Below, piece by piece: positions 16,993 to 23,827 of a stretch of 64,000 nucleotides of DNA. The stretch comes from JBKBIP01 sp046297495 (GTDB taxonomy: Bacteria; Planctomycetota; Planctomycetia; Gemmatales; Gemmataceae): NCBI GenBank assembly GCA_046297495.1, contig JBKBIP010000013.1, forward strand, positions 1 to 64,000, in the 5' to 3' direction. Under the pieces are notes generated by a model that was not told the DNA's origin, searched no databases, and worked only from the letters and a program-made list of their open reading frames with translations. Position numbers and translations under genes: made by a program. Every line of letters starts with the position of its first letter. Within the stretch, counting starts at the first letter, position 1.

Positions 16993-17047
16993 GCAACGGA
17001 GAGGGAGTCGAACCCTACAAATCCAGTTTGGAAGACTGACACCTTTG
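16993..17047 (-). pseudogene. tRNA-Gly(TCC)-like fragment lacking the D arm
   Basis: Reverse strand shows a good anticodon arm (TCAGT-CTTCCAA-ACTGG, anticodon TCC), a variable loop and a T arm with loop TTCGACT but one broken stem pair, then a 3' acceptor strand. The 5' acceptor strand (CAAAGGT) sits only about one base before the anticodon stem, so the whole D arm is missing. The T arm and acceptor share 19 identical bases with the neighbouring tRNA-Ser. I read it as a decayed or recombined tRNA gene. Confidence 0.55.
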
Positions 17048-17068
17048 CCGCACGGTCCGCGACACGTA

Positions 17069-17170
17069 GTGATGGGTCGGTCAATAGGACACGACAAACT
17101 TCCCATCAACACTAGCAAATCTGGGGCATAGGAGTGTTGTATCTCCGTAGCTTCCAGGCTGACCCATCAC
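17069..17170. repeat. 10-bp inverted repeat enclosing 82 bases next to tRNA-Ser
   Basis: GTGATGGGTC at 17069-17078 is exactly mirrored by GACCCATCAC at 17161-17170, the second arm ending two bases from the tRNA-Ser 3' end. The region between has no ORF, no tRNA T-loop signature and no obvious terminator. It may be a structured RNA cotranscribed with the tRNA, or a recombination relic. Only the pairing is certain. Confidence 0.4.
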
Positions 17171-17172
17171 AG

Positions 17173-17257
17173 CGGAAGGAGAGGGAGTCGAACCCTCAAG
17201 TCGGTTAGGATCGCTCCGTTTCGAACGGAGAGCCATCGCCAATTGGCTTGCCCTTCC
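17173..17257 (-). tRNA. tRNA-Ser (anticodon CGA)
   Basis: The reverse strand folds into a complete class II tRNA of 85 bases: acceptor GGAAGGG pairing with TCCTTCC (one G-U), a D arm with GCC/GGC stem and a GG-containing loop, anticodon stem CTCCG/CGGAG around TTCGAAA giving anticodon CGA, a long variable arm, and T arm GAGGG-TTCGACT-CCCTC. The CCA end is not encoded. It lies between the DUF932 gene and the PIN-like pair inside the accessory island, so it is an element-borne tRNA that reads UCG. Confidence 0.85.
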
Positions 17258-17285
17258 GTAACTGATTATAGTAAGGAACCGGCCA

Positions 17286-17729
17286 CTAACACAGTTCCTC
17301 CAACTGATGATCTCCGCTAGCATGCAATTCCAGGACGTAGGAAACGCTCCACCACAGGTTGTATTTGGTGAGTGCTTCGATCACCGCAGTCACTGCTTTC
17401 GCTTTCCAGACGCCTGACCCATCATCGGGTCCAAACTTCTTCAGCGACACGACGCCGTACTCTTCAATCGGTGCTCGTTCCAAGAACGCCTTGGGTCTCC
17501 TTGTAACCAGAACTCGATGCTGGAGCAGCCCTGCAGTTTCTTCACTCGATGCTTTTGGGTCAACCTTGATCACATGGACGCCAGCTTCTACCAACGATGA
17601 TTCTAGGGCGAATAAACCCTTGTCCAACACCAGCAGCCTGTCATCGTCATCCAATTCCTGAAAACACTTGACGGTGGCTCGTCTGGACTTCGTGGAAGAA
17701 GATCGTCTGGGATTTTGTTGGGTATTCAT
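17286..17729 (-). CDS. PIN-like (DUF5615/Mut7-C type) protein with degenerate active site
   Basis: A 147-aa paralogue of the next gene upstream. The aligned core reads LLVLDKGLFALESSLVEAG and RVLVTRRPKAF, where the active PIN-like relatives have D-E-N and T-x-x-x-K-D-F; here the second acidic residue of the first motif and the Asp of the second are Lys/Gly and Ala. It therefore looks catalytically impaired. Its ATG overlaps the stop of the upstream paralogue (ATGA). An active and an inactive copy translated together recall enzyme/pseudoenzyme or toxin/antidote pairs, but that is inference. Confidence 0.6.
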   Translation of the reverse strand: MNTQQNPRRSSSTKSRRATVKCFQELDDDDRLLVLDKGLFALESSLVEAGVHVIKVDPKASSEETAGLLQHRVLVTRRPKAFLERAPIEEYGVVSLKKFGPDDGSGVWKAKAVTAVIEALTKYNLWWSVSYVLELHASGDHQLEELC

Positions 17730-18148
17730 GTTGAGGTCCTCAAAACGTGTCTACCATTGCTCCGCAAGGAAAGAACGAAATCCTTCTTCTGTGCTTTGAG
17801 CTTGTAAGCACTCCACGCTTTGGAGATTAATTGAACCGTCTTGTTGACCGCAAAACTAGGATCCGGATCGATAAATTCCAACTTGTCAAGACCTATCACA
17901 CCGAAGCCTGTCTTGGATGCATCTTTCTCGAAATCTTTCGGATTCGCCGTGATGAGAATCTTTCCATTGAGAACCCTTATGATCTGTTCATCGCTCAAAC
18001 CAGAAGATACGGGTGTCACCCGGAAGCCAGCCTCCTGAAGGGCTGAACGTAGTTCATAGTGATTCTCATCAAGCACAACGGCACCACGGGCCATGGCTCG
18101 TCTTGCCACAATCTGACGAGCTATTCGCTGCCGACGTTCTTCGTTCAT
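17726..18148 (-). CDS. PIN-like nuclease domain protein (DUF5615/Mut7-C type)
   Basis: A 140-aa protein. After a basic N-terminal segment (MNEERRQRIARQIVARRAMA) comes VVLDENHYELRSALQEAGF and, about 35 residues on, KILITANPKDFEKDA with GFGVIGLDKL. The L-D-E-N ... T-x-N-x-K-D-F spacing is that of the DUF5615 / Mut7-C PIN-like group, whose members are probable RNases and are often found as toxins. The frame is open to a GTG at 18190 inside the tRNA-Lys gene, but the ATG at 18148 is preferred because the same M-x-x-E-R-R-x-R motif begins two neighbouring proteins. It is coupled to the next gene by ATGA. Confidence 0.62.
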   Translation of the reverse strand: MNEERRQRIARQIVARRAMARGAVVLDENHYELRSALQEAGFRVTPVSSGLSDEQIIRVLNGKILITANPKDFEKDASKTGFGVIGLDKLEFIDPDPSFAVNKTVQLISKAWSAYKLKAQKKDFVLSLRSNGRHVLRTST

Positions 18149-18181
18149 GTCCACAAGAAACTCCAATTCTGTTCCTTCAAG

Positions 18182-18254
18182 TGCGGCCACAGGGACTCGA
18201 ACCCTGACCGATCACGTTAAGAGCGTGACATGCTGCCGCTAACACCTTAGCCCC
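18182..18254 (-). tRNA. tRNA-Lys (anticodon CTT)
   Basis: A 73-base cloverleaf on the reverse strand: acceptor GGGGCTA with TGGCCGC (one G-G mismatch at positions 2:71 and one G-U), D arm GTGT...GCAT with GG in the loop, anticodon stem TCACG/CGTGA around CTCTTAA (anticodon CTT), and T arm CAGGG-TTCGAGT-CCCTG. The CCA end is not encoded. It is three bases from the stop of one gene and lies just upstream of the PIN-like gene, within the accessory island. The acceptor mismatch leaves some doubt that it is fully functional. Confidence 0.75.
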
Positions 18255-18257
18255 AAG

Positions 18258-18770
18258 TCACGATACCTGTCCGCCGCGTCCTTCCAGCGACTTCTCTACA
18301 GTCGAGGAAGTGTCCGGCGGGTAGATCTCGTCTACCTTTGCCTGGACCTTTTTCCAAAAACCTTCCTCGCTGCCTACCGGGAGAGGTGTTAGTTTCGAGA
18401 CACTATAGTCCTGCTTGACCGTGGCTTCCGCTGACCGCAAATAGGCGGGTAACTCGGCTCTCATCTGTGTCATCTTCGTCTGGAAGGCAACCCGACGATC
18501 GATGGCCTGCTTCGTCGTATGACGCAAGTCCGCTTCAAAAAGCCTAAGGTGCTTCGCCTCATGGTTTTGCCAATCCAGGACTGCCTGACCTCCTAACCCG
18601 TTAAGGTTGGCCAACTCGATACGGAGATAATGATCCAGGGCCGGATTCAAATGAGTTTCGAGCTTATTGATGTAGATGTCCCGGCCCCGGGCCATGGCGT
18701 AACGCTTCATCTGGACACGAACTTCCTTCTGGATCATTCGTGCCAGCCGTTGTCTACGTTCGCTTTCCAT
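18258..18770 (-). CDS. Hypothetical helical protein sharing the ERRQR N-terminal module
   Basis: A 170-aa protein starting MESERRQRLARMIQKEVRVQ, preceded by GAGGAG seven bases upstream. The first 35 residues match the start of the PIN-like protein (MNEERRQRIARQI ... AMARG), after which the two differ completely; here the rest is helical and charged (NHEAKHLRLFEADLRHTTKQ, a repeated-charge stretch) with a C-terminal KKVQAKVDEIYPP. No known domain is recognised. The shared N-terminus on different bodies suggests exchange of modules between neighbouring genes. Confidence 0.55.
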   Translation of the reverse strand: MESERRQRLARMIQKEVRVQMKRYAMARGRDIYINKLETHLNPALDHYLRIELANLNGLGGQAVLDWQNHEAKHLRLFEADLRHTTKQAIDRRVAFQTKMTQMRAELPAYLRSAEATVKQDYSVSKLTPLPVGSEEGFWKKVQAKVDEIYPPDTSSTVEKSLEGRGGQVS

Positions 18771-18797
18771 ATATGTTCTCCTCGAACGGCCTTTCGT

Positions 18798-18850
18798 CGT
18801 TGATCCAGTGCCAAACTGCTGGTTCCCGTCGCCAATCGGTGTGCCCTTCC
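18798..18850 (-). pseudogene. 5' half of a tRNA-Ser fused to a broken HTH coding segment
   Basis: On the reverse strand, GGAAGGGCACACCGATTGG from 18850 reproduces the acceptor strand and D arm of the tRNA-Ser gene at 17173-17257, then switches at about 18824 into a 26-base segment that is nearly identical to 19411-19436, where it encodes the last helix (PAVWHWIND) of the zinc/HTH frame. Neither a whole tRNA nor a whole HTH gene remains. It is direct evidence of recombination joining a tRNA half to a duplicated gene end. Confidence 0.55.
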
Positions 18851-18855
18851 GTAGC

Positions 18856-19395
18856 TTAACCCTCCCACAGGACGGTCGATAACCGAACATCCTGCCTTTG
18901 ATCCTCAGGCTTCCTTGGCCAGATTTGAAGGGACGCTCTTTCTGGCGACAACCTCACATCTGCATCCGTAAGCTTCAAGATCTCCTCTTCCGTCAGATGC
19001 TGCGTCAGGTCAACATTCCGTGTAAAGCTGTTCGGCGTGCTTGGATACGCTACAAGTGTGACTTGTGGAGCCGCCAAATGAGCCTGGAGCCAGCCCTGAC
19101 GGATCATGAAACTTATCCATCGATCTTCAATCGTCTGCCGGTTAGAAGTGATAGAAGCTTTGAGTGCCTTGAACACCTTGCTCGGAATTGTTGTCGCAGG
19201 CTCGATAGTACGATGTCCCCTCGTCTCCAGCCACACCTTGTACGCATTGCGATGCTGCTCGTCAACGGTTTGGAGGTGCATCCGAGGGTCTTCACGCGAA
19301 TACCATCCCCAATCAAATCCTGGTGGGACATCCGGCAATAAGACTGGCATCGCCGTGACCTTCTTTGCTAGCCGGGCTTTTCGTTCAGTCGTCAT
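18856..19395 (-). CDS. Hypothetical protein, 179 aa
   Basis: Starts MTTERKARLAKKVTAMPVLL, again similar to the M-x-x-E-R module of the two genes downstream, followed by DVPPGFDWGWYSREDPRMHL and a region rich in Trp and Arg. No domain recognised. Its ATG lies inside the end of the upstream zinc/HTH frame (11-base overlap), so expression is probably coupled. The stop lies at the border of the tRNA/HTH hybrid remnant. Confidence 0.5.
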   Translation of the reverse strand: MTTERKARLAKKVTAMPVLLPDVPPGFDWGWYSREDPRMHLQTVDEQHRNAYKVWLETRGHRTIEPATTIPSKVFKALKASITSNRQTIEDRWISFMIRQGWLQAHLAAPQVTLVAYPSTPNSFTRNVDLTQHLTEEEILKLTDADVRLSPERASLQIWPRKPEDQRQDVRLSTVLWEG

Positions 19396-19639
19396 CTTTG
19401 AGTCCTCGGTCGTTGATCCAATGCCAGACTGCTGGTGCCGACACTCCGAATTTATCGGCGATGGCCTGGTAGCTTTGGCCAGCTTCCCGAAGGCGACGGG
19501 CCGCAGGTATGTCCATTATACCCCGCTGACAGGGTTCGCACCATCCCTCCTCGTTCACCTGTCGTCTTTTGCTGCCGCACTCCTTGCAGATAGGGGCCGG
19601 GGTTGCCGAGGGAGGCTTCCCACCGAAAGGCTTCCCTCC
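19385..19639 (-). other. Open frame encoding zinc knuckle plus HTH, in frame after the HNH stop
   Basis: Immediately after the TAG of the HNH gene (19640-19642) the same frame stays open for 84 codons. It encodes a zinc-ribbon-like ICKECGSKRRQVNEEGWCEP with CxxC and CxxC pairs, then a helix-turn-helix (YQAIADKFGVSAPAVWHWI) ending in a TGA that overlaps the next gene. No ATG, GTG or TTG precedes the first cysteine pair; the first internal starts are GTG 19558 and ATG 19516. So either the HNH protein is extended by readthrough of TAG, or this is the tail of a gene broken by a nonsense change, or only the short HTH is made. Confidence 0.55.
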
Positions 19640-20095
19640 CTAGAGTTCCGTCCTTTTCGCCTCCGCCCTTTTGTGACAGGAGCGACACCGGCATTTCAGG
19701 TTCTCCAGGGCGTGAGATTGACTCAGCCGATAAGGGGTTTCGTGGTCCACGTGAGGCTTATAGCCCAACTCCTCACGCGTCTTCCCACAGTCCTGGCAGG
19801 TATACTTGTCCCGCTCCCAGGCAAGCAACCGTTGAGTCTTCCAAGAGAGCCCCTCCTTGTCCCTGCCAAGCTTGCCTTCCTGCCAGTATTTGTGACCACC
19901 ACGCCACTGGTTGTTTCGCTCTCCTGTTTGAACACAACCACGACAAAAGTCGGTCGAGTTTGTGCTGCTCTTGTAGTGAAACTTCTTGCATCCAGGGCAC
20001 TGCACCCGGACATGCTTTTTACAGTAATGGCTGCAATACTTCGCTTGTCTACCCTGCAAGGGTGCAGAACATCTTTCGCACTTCTTATCTGACAT
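19640..20095 (-). CDS. HNH endonuclease with zinc ribbons
   Basis: A 151-aa phage-style HNH nuclease. The N-terminal 60 residues hold several zinc-binding pairs (KCERCSAPL, YCSHYCKKH, CPGCKKFH, FCRGCVQ), and the HNH core is DKYTCQDCGKTREELG, then PHVDHETPYRLSQSHALENL and CRCRSCHKR. This resembles free-standing homing endonucleases of phages. It is the first gene of the tRNA-rich cluster reading leftwards. The frame continues beyond its TAG stop into a zinc/HTH segment; many homing HNH proteins do carry an extra DNA-binding module, which favours an original fusion. Confidence 0.85.
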   Translation of the reverse strand: MSDKKCERCSAPLQGRQAKYCSHYCKKHVRVQCPGCKKFHYKSSTNSTDFCRGCVQTGERNNQWRGGHKYWQEGKLGRDKEGLSWKTQRLLAWERDKYTCQDCGKTREELGYKPHVDHETPYRLSQSHALENLKCRCRSCHKRAEAKRTEL

Positions 20096-20183
20096 AGCCT
20101 GTGAACCTCCGGTACTTTCATCCAGTCGTACCGGTTGGCTCTCGCCAAGTAAAAAGTGAGTTTCTTTTCCCCTAAAACGACGC

Positions 20184-20217
20184 TAGCCTCGGGGTCCCTT
20201 CCGGGACACCGAGGCTA
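20184..20217. repeat. Strong perfect-stem hairpin, possible terminator
   Basis: TAGCCTCGG (20184-20192) pairs with CCGAGGCTA (20209-20217); inside, GTCCC pairs with GGGAC around a TTCC loop, with a single G/A mismatch between the stems. On the minus strand it is followed by GCGTCGTTTTAG, a weak T tract, so it could terminate transcripts from the RHH gene; on the plus strand it lies about 30 bases before the micro-gene. Confidence 0.6.
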
Positions 20218-20246
20218 ATCGGATGTCTGCTGTGGAAGGAGTGATT

Positions 20247-20378
20247 ATGTCTGAGGATCGAGCTTCAGCGAGCTTGGCAATTGTTCGGATCTTGAGCCTT
20301 GATTACCAAAAGACGCGACGGCCCGCGGCGTATGCCCGCAATACTGCGGACGACGCTCAGGTCGTTTGGTCTCGGTAA
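20247..20378 (+). CDS. Possible 43-aa basic micro-protein
   Basis: An ATG at 20247 has a near-ideal AAGGAG five bases upstream and opens a 43-codon frame ending in TAA (20376-20378). The peptide begins MSEDRASASLAIVRILSLDY and ends in a basic region with QKTRRPAAYARN. It is on the strand opposite to its neighbours. The SD is the main support; no homologue is recognised. Confidence 0.38.
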   Translation: MSEDRASASLAIVRILSLDYQKTRRPAAYARNTADDAQVVWSR

Positions 20379-20467
20379 TGGCACAGAACGAGAACATGTT
20401 GGATCCTTAGAAACCACTCCAGAGAGCCTTACAACTCTCATCTTTCAACTCTAACTTGGGCATTCCA

Positions 20468-20683
20468 TCATGGTGCGGGGCTGGAGGAGTCTGGAGTCAC
20501 AATCGGCTCGCATGCTCCCAGCAACCGGATCACGTACTCTTTGAAGCTGAGCCCACTTCGTGTGGCATTGCAACGGGCACGGCACCAGATGGCTTGTGGG
20601 ATGGCCTTGACGTGCAGATCACGGGTCCCGTTCCGGGTTCCGGTTGTTGGCGTCATGGCCTCCGTGTCGGTATCGGCGTTCAT
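20468..20683 (-). CDS. Ribbon-helix-helix (CopG/Arc-like) DNA-binding protein
   Basis: A 71-aa protein starting at ATG 20683 with GGAGG eight bases upstream. The first 25 residues are Thr/Asn-rich, then RDLHVKAIPQAIWCRARCNA and SGLSFKEYVIRLLG follow, the pattern of RHH proteins such as FitA-type antitoxins (a beta strand LHVxxIP, then two helices with S-x-K-E-Y-V-I-x-L-L). No PIN or RelE toxin gene is directly adjacent, so it may be an element regulator or an antitoxin without a toxin. Confidence 0.68.
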   Translation of the reverse strand: MNADTDTEAMTPTTGTRNGTRDLHVKAIPQAIWCRARCNATRSGLSFKEYVIRLLGACEPIVTPDSSSPAP

Positions 20684-20845
20684 TCGGCTTGCCTCCGTCG
20701 CGGACGTGGTGATGACTCGGTCTTGGCGTGAAACGCAGGTGACCATGTCATTACCATGTCCGATTGAGTTCCGTTGGTGCGGTGGGGGTTGGGACAAGGA
20801 AAGGTCTGAAAGACCAATCCCTGTCCATGCCCATGCCCATGTCAG

Positions 20846-21145
20846 TCATTTCCCACTTACCACTTGTGATAGTTCTCGTACTCGTTGTCTCATTTCTCGT
20901 TCAGGTCGTGCTTCTGCTTTTTCTTCTACTGCTGCTACTATTTCTGCTGCTGCATCATTGTGGTGGTCGGTCGTCACGCCGATCACTCGCCGCTTGAAGA
21001 GCGGCAATACGCCTTCTTGAATTCCGCCGGCGAATCGCGGGGTACGGACATGGCTCCCATCAGGAGCCTTGGCTCCCGGAGTGTTTCCGTCTCCGGTCCA
21101 ATCTTGGCTTGGATTGTCTATCGGGCCATCGGTCAGGGAAGACAT
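20846..21145 (-). CDS. Hypothetical protein, 99 aa
   Basis: From ATG 21145 the frame encodes MSSLTDGPIDNPSQDWTGDG and a C-terminal helix rich in Ala, Glu and Arg (AAAEIVAAVEEKAEARPERE). The 5' part overlaps the upstream gene by 86 bases, which is more than usual, and the 3' part is unusually AT- and repeat-rich (runs of GCAGCAGAA). It may be real but the support is limited to an open frame with plausible composition. Confidence 0.35.
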   Translation of the reverse strand: MSSLTDGPIDNPSQDWTGDGNTPGAKAPDGSHVRTPRFAGGIQEGVLPLFKRRVIGVTTDHHNDAAAEIVAAVEEKAEARPEREMRQRVRELSQVVSGK

Positions 21146-21554
21146 GGCGATTGTCGATGAAGAGCACGCCATGATACTCTAGTTGTCGGATGAGCGGATC
21201 AACGGTCTTCATTTTCCGACGGACCCGCTCGGGCGATGACAGGATATCGTTGAGTTGGCGATACCACTCCCCTTGAATTTGCCTTGCCAGTCTGAAAAAG
21301 CGGGGGTCTGCCTTCGGCGATCGAACCACCCCGCGAGGGTTGGCGTACACGGTGCCGGGGCGAACAACGCGACCCATGAAAGAGCGGAAATAAATGGCGA
21401 TGACCTCGTCTTCACCGGGATTGTCCAACGGGAGCCCCTCAATTAGCAGCGTAAGGGTCTGCCAGCCCGGGTGATCTATGTCCGGGAGGTATCGCTCAAC
21501 GGTGATCGTCTCCACTTTTATCCCTGACGTCGGAAACAGCCGATGTTCAATCAT
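21060..21554 (-). CDS. Hypothetical protein, 164 aa
   Basis: Begins MIEHRLFPTSGIKVETITVE with GAGGG about nine bases upstream. Composition is that of a folded soluble protein (alternating hydrophobic strands up to about residue 60, then WYRQLNDILSSPERVRRKMK). I recognise no domain. The C-terminus overlaps the start of the following small ORF. It follows the clamp-loader-like gene by about 200 bases. Confidence 0.5.
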   Translation of the reverse strand: MIEHRLFPTSGIKVETITVERYLPDIDHPGWQTLTLLIEGLPLDNPGEDEVIAIYFRSFMGRVVRPGTVYANPRGVVRSPKADPRFFRLARQIQGEWYRQLNDILSSPERVRRKMKTVDPLIRQLEYHGVLFIDNRHVFPDRWPDRQSKPRLDRRRKHSGSQGS

Positions 21555-21755
21555 GGAAGTAGCCCTCAAGAATTCAGATACCTCTGAATCTCACTACTCC
21601 CCTGAATCGAGTTGGTCTCGAACGTTCACGTATTTTTGAATGGATTCGAGGTGCCGACAAAAGTGGCTTTCGGTGGTCGCCGTGGAAGTGAAAATGAAGG
21701 AAGCCCGTCCATCAAAGACAGGCTTCCTCTGGCTTTAGCGACCGGGACATTCGGT

Positions 21756-22568
21756 TCAATCAGCGGCCTGGAAATCAAAGCCATCGACAAGTTCAAGGGT
21801 GAGCCGTCGCCCTCGTGATGCCGCCACGGCAAGAACCAGGATCACCATCCCCACGCGATGGCGGCTTCGCTTTGCGAGCAAGGGGAGCGTCTGCTGCTCT
21901 TTCTCGATGGTGATTTCCCAGGTCTTGCACCGTTCCTTGATCCACGCCGTCAATTCTGGTTCAAGGGGAAGAGCCGTTCCCTCCTTGACGGCAAAACGGT
22001 TCAGCATGGGATCTGAAAGTCCGGGGATTCTTTTCGTTCTGCCCTTGATGTCCTTCTTCATCACGGCAATCGCAGAAGCGATCCAAATGGCCGGAGTTTC
22101 ATCGATGGCCTTGAGCATCGTGGTATCGAGACCACGGCGGCCAAGGGCGGCGACTTCATCGAGGTAGACGAGGGTGGTCGCTGATTCCATGCTGACGTCA
22201 CGCGTCAACTGCTTCAGTTCCTCCATGGTCACGGTCTCACAGTCAACCGCGAAGTAGCTGCACCTCGATCCCGCCATGATGCCGAAGAGCCCGTTCATGG
22301 TTTCCCTGGCATTCATCAACTGCTGGCACGTGGAACAGACGCCGCAGGGGTCCATCTTGGCGGATCGGTGAGGACACATGGCTGCCATGATGCCCAGGGC
22401 AATCGTCCTCGTCTTCCCGGTCCGGCTGGGACCGGTGAAGAGCATGTTCGTTCCACCGTGGCGGAGGAAGTCATGCCATGCCTGGACCAGGCGGCTGTTT
22501 CCGACAATCTCGCTCCATCGTTCGGGATACCAGCGTTGGATCTGCCTCGGAATAGGTTGTCGCTTCAT
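21756..22568 (-). CDS. AAA+ ATPase resembling the DnaX clamp loader
   Basis: A 270-aa P-loop ATPase with the DnaX-type opening RWYPERWSEIVGNSRLVQ, Walker A GPSRTGKT (residues 46-53), a CxxCxxC zinc module (PCGVCSTC, Cys75, 78, 81) as in the tau/gamma subunit, and Walker B LVYLDEVAAL near residue 137. It lacks the collar and tau-specific C-terminal domains (DnaX is usually over 400 aa). It probably loads a clamp or helicase or acts as a holiday-junction-type motor for the element (inference). Start overlaps the stop of the upstream gene by ATGA. Confidence 0.75.
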   Translation of the reverse strand: MKRQPIPRQIQRWYPERWSEIVGNSRLVQAWHDFLRHGGTNMLFTGPSRTGKTRTIALGIMAAMCPHRSAKMDPCGVCSTCQQLMNARETMNGLFGIMAGSRCSYFAVDCETVTMEELKQLTRDVSMESATTLVYLDEVAALGRRGLDTTMLKAIDETPAIWIASAIAVMKKDIKGRTKRIPGLSDPMLNRFAVKEGTALPLEPELTAWIKERCKTWEITIEKEQQTLPLLAKRSRHRVGMVILVLAVAASRGRRLTLELVDGFDFQAAD

Positions 22569-23413
22569 GCCGCACCTCCTTCAACCGCCACCTGGTTGTC
22601 AAGGGTTGGCGACACCTCGGTTTTCGATTGCTCGGTATCGGCGACCGGATCGGCGGCCTGGGTTTTTGCAGGAGCTACGTCAAACCGCTCAGTACCGTCA
22701 GTGCCGTCAGCCGGCTTGAAGTCATTGCCTTTCTTGGGATTTGCGACTGACGGGTTGGCTGACGACTGACGGGTCAACGCGTCAGTCTCCTTGACGAAGT
22801 TCGGCAGACGCTTCAGCGTGCAATGGCTGCCATCTTCCTCGTGCCAGATGGACACCTCGATCCCGAGCCCACGGAGGACCGGCGTCAGGCGATTCAGGCG
22901 GCGGCTGAAGATGTTGGTCAGGATGGGGAAGTCCTCGATCCCGCGAACCTTTCGCATGATGTCGGGTTCGTTCAGCTTGCTGAGCAGCGTGGCCGTCATT
23001 CCGTCAAAGGACTCGACGTTGTTGACGAAGTAAAGCAGAGCCTGGATGATCGGCTCCTTCTCCGCTTCGGGGCTTTCGAGTTCGGTGAAGCGACGGCCAC
23101 CCTTGTAGCAAGCGTCCTTGAGCAGGGCAACCACCGCTGCTTGCTCAGCCGACTTGAGGTAACCGCCGTGGCTCAGGTCGTGGTAGATCGCAGCCAGGTA
23201 GGATTCCACCCGGTCGTGACCCGCTGGCCAGTACTGCTGGAACGGGGTATCCGGAAGGAAGACAACGGGTTCGTTCTTCGTGTTGACGAGGAAATGCACG
23301 CCGACCCGAACGACTTCGGCGATCACCTCCTGCAAGGGGACCGTTTTCGGCTGCGGCTTCTGTTTGCCAGAGGCTTCGCCGTTGACGAGGGTGAGTTGTT
23401 GCAGATCGTTCAT
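22565..23413 (-). CDS. Plasmid/phage replication-associated hypothetical protein
   Basis: A 282-aa protein starting MNDLQQLTLVNGEASGKQKP after GGAG at eight bases. Residues 30-200 look folded (VVRVGVHFLVNTKNEPVVFL, then a helical domain with YLAAIYHDLSHGG and RRFTELESPEAEKEP), the last 80 are a low-complexity Pro/Thr/Ala tail. The layout resembles N-terminal domains of plasmid primase-helicase proteins, but no catalytic motif is visible. It is coupled by ATGA to the clamp-loader-like gene and probably shares its function. Confidence 0.6.
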   Translation of the reverse strand: MNDLQQLTLVNGEASGKQKPQPKTVPLQEVIAEVVRVGVHFLVNTKNEPVVFLPDTPFQQYWPAGHDRVESYLAAIYHDLSHGGYLKSAEQAAVVALLKDACYKGGRRFTELESPEAEKEPIIQALLYFVNNVESFDGMTATLLSKLNEPDIMRKVRGIEDFPILTNIFSRRLNRLTPVLRGLGIEVSIWHEEDGSHCTLKRLPNFVKETDALTRQSSANPSVANPKKGNDFKPADGTDGTERFDVAPAKTQAADPVADTEQSKTEVSPTLDNQVAVEGGAA

Positions 23414-23781
23414 GACACATTCTCCAGAAGGGCTTCTTTCTGCCAGCGATCGGTCCAACAAGGATCGACGTCATTCGCGGCAGATGCCCTTCCCAGAGAA
23501 CAGCAAGGAAATAGAAAGGAATAACGGTGACGTGAACGCAACTATCTTGCGGATCAAGAGCCTACGAGCAGGCAGGAAAATCTGACGATATTCGGAAGGC
23601 GGCATTTAGCGTGAATATTCAAACGGATCAACTAGAAACCTGACCGATGTGCGGAGATGGGTGTCACGTAAACTGTCACGTTCTTGGTTGCCGACTTGGT
23701 TTTGAGCAGGCGAACCACCCACACGAAACACTGGAAAAACCGTGATTTGAAGGGTATCCGTAATCTATCCGCAGCCCATAG

Positions 23782-23827
23782 GGGGATTGCAAATCCGCCA
23801 TCCCCGGTTCGAATCCGGGAGGGGCCT
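23782..23827 (+). pseudogene. 3' half of a tRNA-Cys (GCA) gene, candidate attachment site
   Basis: Present: anticodon arm GGGGA-TTGCAAA-TCCGC (anticodon GCA, one G-G mismatch), T arm CCCGG-TTCGAAT-CCGGG, and the 3' acceptor strand AGGGGCC. Missing: the 5' acceptor strand (GGCCCCT expected) and D arm, which are not found in the preceding bases. A tRNA cut at the anticodon arm, standing exactly where phage/plasmid genes give way to core ribosomal genes, is what a tyrosine-recombinase element integrated in tRNA-Cys leaves at its far end. Confidence 0.65.

Larger units (their letters stand above)
20096..20467. other. Intergenic region with hairpin and a possible micro-gene
   Basis: This 372-base gap between the HNH gene and the RHH gene holds a strong palindrome at 20184-20217 and a 43-codon plus-strand ORF at 20247-20378 (both listed separately). 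I see no tRNA and no other coding signal. Confidence 0.5.

Noticed and set aside
20751..20849. 32-codon minus-strand ORF with repeated Met-Gly after the 20846 gene
   Set aside because: It has an ATGA overlap but low-complexity composition and no SD; not enough to call.
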